DNA from: Oscillospiraceae bacterium UBA4632
Lineage (GTDB): Bacteria > Bacillota > Clostridia > Oscillospirales > Oscillospiraceae
Assembly: GCA_002405995.1 (NCBI GenBank)
Contig: DHMW01000127.1
Span: forward strand, 1,479 to 7,403
Reading direction: 5' to 3'
Length of the DNA stretch: 5,925 nucleotides
Shown here: positions 4,967-5,925 of the stretch, in pieces
Numbering within the stretch: position 1 is the first letter of the stretch
Layout of the letters: each line of letters begins with the position of its first letter
The notes under the pieces: generated by a model
Seen by the model: the letters and a program-made list of their open reading frames with translations, nothing else
What the model was told of the DNA's origin: nothing
Database searches by the model: none
Translations under genes and position numbers: made by a program

Positions 4967-5010
4967 GCGCGGCCTGCCGCGCAGAATATCAGAGAGCGGC
5001 GCCTGCCGCT
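4967..5010 (+). repeat. Two similar hairpins in the leader of the DUF2461 gene
   Basis: The first hairpin pairs GCGCGG (4967-4972) with CCGCGC (4977-4982) around CCTG. The second pairs AGCGGC (4995-5000) with GCCGCT (5005-5010) around GCCT. Both contain GCGGC...CTGCCGC, suggesting a small duplication. The second stem ends exactly where the ribosome site GAGGTGA (5011-5017) begins, so it could influence ribosome access or mRNA stability. No known riboswitch class was recognised. Confidence 0.5.
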
Positions 5011-5020
5011 GAGGTGAACT

Positions 5021-5695
5021 ATGTTTCAGGGCTTTACACCGGAGGCCGTGGAGTTCCTCTGGGGGATCAAATTCAATAACAGCCGCGAATGGTTCCTGCC
5101 GCGCAGGGAGGAATTCCTGACGCTGGTGGACCGGCCGATGCGCGAGCTGGGCGGCGAGGTGTTCGGCGCGCTTTCCGCGGAGCATCCGAAGCTGCCGCTG
5201 AGGCTGCATGTGTGCCGCATCTACCGCGATGCGCGGCGGCTGTTCGGGCGCGGACCGTACAAGGACCACCTGTGGTTCACGATCGAGCGGCCGCACGAGC
5301 GCTTCGAGGGCGTGCCCGCGCTGTACTTCGAGCTGGCGCCGAACTATTTCAGCTTCGGCTGCGGCTACTGGGACGCTTCGCCCGCCACGATGGCGAAGCT
5401 CCGCCGCCGCATCGAAACGGACCCGAAACCGCTGGAAAAGATCGTGCGCAGGCTGAACAAGTCGCGCTTTGCGCTCTCGGGCGAGCCGTTCAAGCGTCCG
5501 AAGGGCGACGTGGGCCGGCTCCTGAATCCCTGGTACAACGCAAAGAACATCGCCGTCGGGTACGAGGACAATCCCGAGGGCGTGCTGTTCACGCCGCAGC
5601 TCAGGGACGAGGTCCTCGCGGGCTTCCGCGAGCTGATGGGCCTGTATTTATATCTTGATTCGCTGGCGGGCGACCCCGAGCCTGCCAAGGAATGA
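5021..5695 (+). CDS. DUF2461 family protein (TIGR02453-like), function unknown
   Basis: A 224-residue soluble protein of the DUF2461 family (Pfam PF09365), whose biochemical role is not established to my knowledge. Family features visible: an N-terminal F-T-P-E..EFL segment leading to FNNSREWFLPRREEF (18-32, the usual 'NN.keWF...r..Y'), then RIYRDARRLFGRGPYKDH (66-83, usually 'R.yrDvRFs.DKtPYK.h'), a central beta region with YFELAP (102-107) and FGCGYW (112-117), RRRIETDP (128-135) in the helical part, and PFKRPKGDV (156-164) followed by WYNAKNIAV. Length is normal for the family. There is no signal peptide or membrane segment. The ATG at 5021 has GAGG six bases upstream and starts the conserved region. 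It has its own promoter and a terminator at 5764, so it is probably monocistronic; neighbours give no hint of function. Confidence 0.9.
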   Translation: MFQGFTPEAVEFLWGIKFNNSREWFLPRREEFLTLVDRPMRELGGEVFGALSAEHPKLPLRLHVCRIYRDARRLFGRGPYKDHLWFTIERPHERFEGVPALYFELAPNYFSFGCGYWDASPATMAKLRRRIETDPKPLEKIVRRLNKSRFALSGEPFKRPKGDVGRLLNPWYNAKNIAVGYEDNPEGVLFTPQLRDEVLAGFRELMGLYLYLDSLAGDPEPAKE

Positions 5696-5708
5696 CGCCG
5701 CGGCGGCG

Positions 5709-5735
5709 CCCGGCGGCCCGGATGGAGCCGCCGGG
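5709..5735 (+). other. G/C-rich hairpin right after the DUF2461 gene
   Basis: CCCGGCGGC (5709-5717) pairs perfectly with GCCGCCGGG (5727-5735) around a 9-base loop, 14 bases after the stop codon. GAAAACGG follows rather than a T-run, so it is not a standard intrinsic terminator. It may be a 3'-end stabilising structure. Confidence 0.45.
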
Positions 5736-5763
5736 GAAAACGGACACGCAATGGCATGGCATG

Positions 5764-5804
5764 AAAACAGCCGCCCCTGCCTGTTATGGCAAGGGCGGCG
5801 TTTT
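5764..5804. terminator. Intrinsic terminator after the DUF2461 gene, symmetric enough to work both ways
   Basis: GCCGCCC (5770-5776) pairs with GGGCGGC (5793-5799), continued by an inner TGCC/GGCA stem with one C-A mismatch and a 6-base loop. Outer AAAAC and GTTTT (5764-5768, 5800-5804) also pair, around a bulged A. On the plus strand a T4 run ends the structure; on the minus strand TGTTTT follows, so an incoming minus-strand transcript could also stop here. Confidence 0.8.
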
Positions 5805-5925
5805 GTCCTATAAGCGTATTCTTTGTTGCGGCAAAATGGGTAAAGCGCGGGGAAAAACAGCTGCGTCTTTTCTGGATCCCATTGCGCCGCAGCGTTCTTT
5901 CAGCCTTGGGGCTTCATCGTCGGGA
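5805..5925. other. Window end with no supported gene
   Basis: The last 121 bases hold no gene I can defend. A minus-strand frame is open from 5924 down to a TAG at 5808-5810 (38 codons), directly before the hairpin, and could be the tail of a gene outside the window. However, its third positions are not G/C-rich and I recognise no family. A plus-strand frame from ATG 5836 is open to the edge but has no ribosome site. Confidence 0.5.

Noticed and set aside
5089..5658. 189-codon plus-strand frame inside the DUF2461 gene
   Set aside because: It is the +2 shadow of the DUF2461 frame, Ala/Arg/Gly-rich with no domain, while the main frame matches the DUF2461 family along its whole length.

Overview
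The window looks like chromosomal DNA from a GC-rich member of the Clostridia, probably an Oscillospiraceae-type gut Firmicute. That is an inference from strong AGGAGG-type ribosome sites, an ECF vitamin-transporter S component without its own energizing genes, a CxxC-type MnmA, a class I GapA, and coding DNA rich in G/C at third positions next to AT-rich promoter DNA. No mobile element, CRISPR array, tRNA or rRNA was seen. It reads as an ordinary core-genome region with several small features worth a second look.

Layout. 2-127 (+) is the tail of a HAD-family hydrolase. It converges on a minus-strand pair: a class I SAM methyltransferase (783-1370, GTG start) followed 26 bp later by an ECF transporter S component (214-756). 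A strong hairpin at 148-186 lies between the two converging units. The methyltransferase promoter faces away from a short plus-strand unit (promoter about 1501, 27-codon ORF 1546-1629, terminator 1631-1666). The two divergent units share a region holding a 16-bp dyad at 1465-1480. Next come mnmA (1679-2716) and, upstream of it, a soluble histidine-kinase-like ATPase (2733-3557). Both are on the minus strand, 16 bp apart, and probably form one operon ending at the same palindrome as the small ORF.

An AT-rich 270-bp region (3558-3827) separates the kinase from gapA (3828-4844, +). It carries a clear gapA promoter, an inverted repeat at its -10 and start-site region, and an unexplained terminator-like hairpin upstream of that promoter. 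gapA is followed by a terminator whose U-rich tail overlaps the promoter of the last gene, a DUF2461 protein (5021-5695, +). The leader of that gene holds two similar hairpins, the second abutting the ribosome site. A bidirectional-looking terminator follows at 5764-5804, and the last 120 bases hold no gene I can support.

Functionally the genes are mostly separate units: glycolysis (GapA), wobble-uridine thiolation of tRNA (MnmA), vitamin or cofactor uptake (ECF S), a small-molecule-type methyltransferase and an atypical kinase. The links suggested only by gene order are methyltransferase with S component, and kinase with MnmA.
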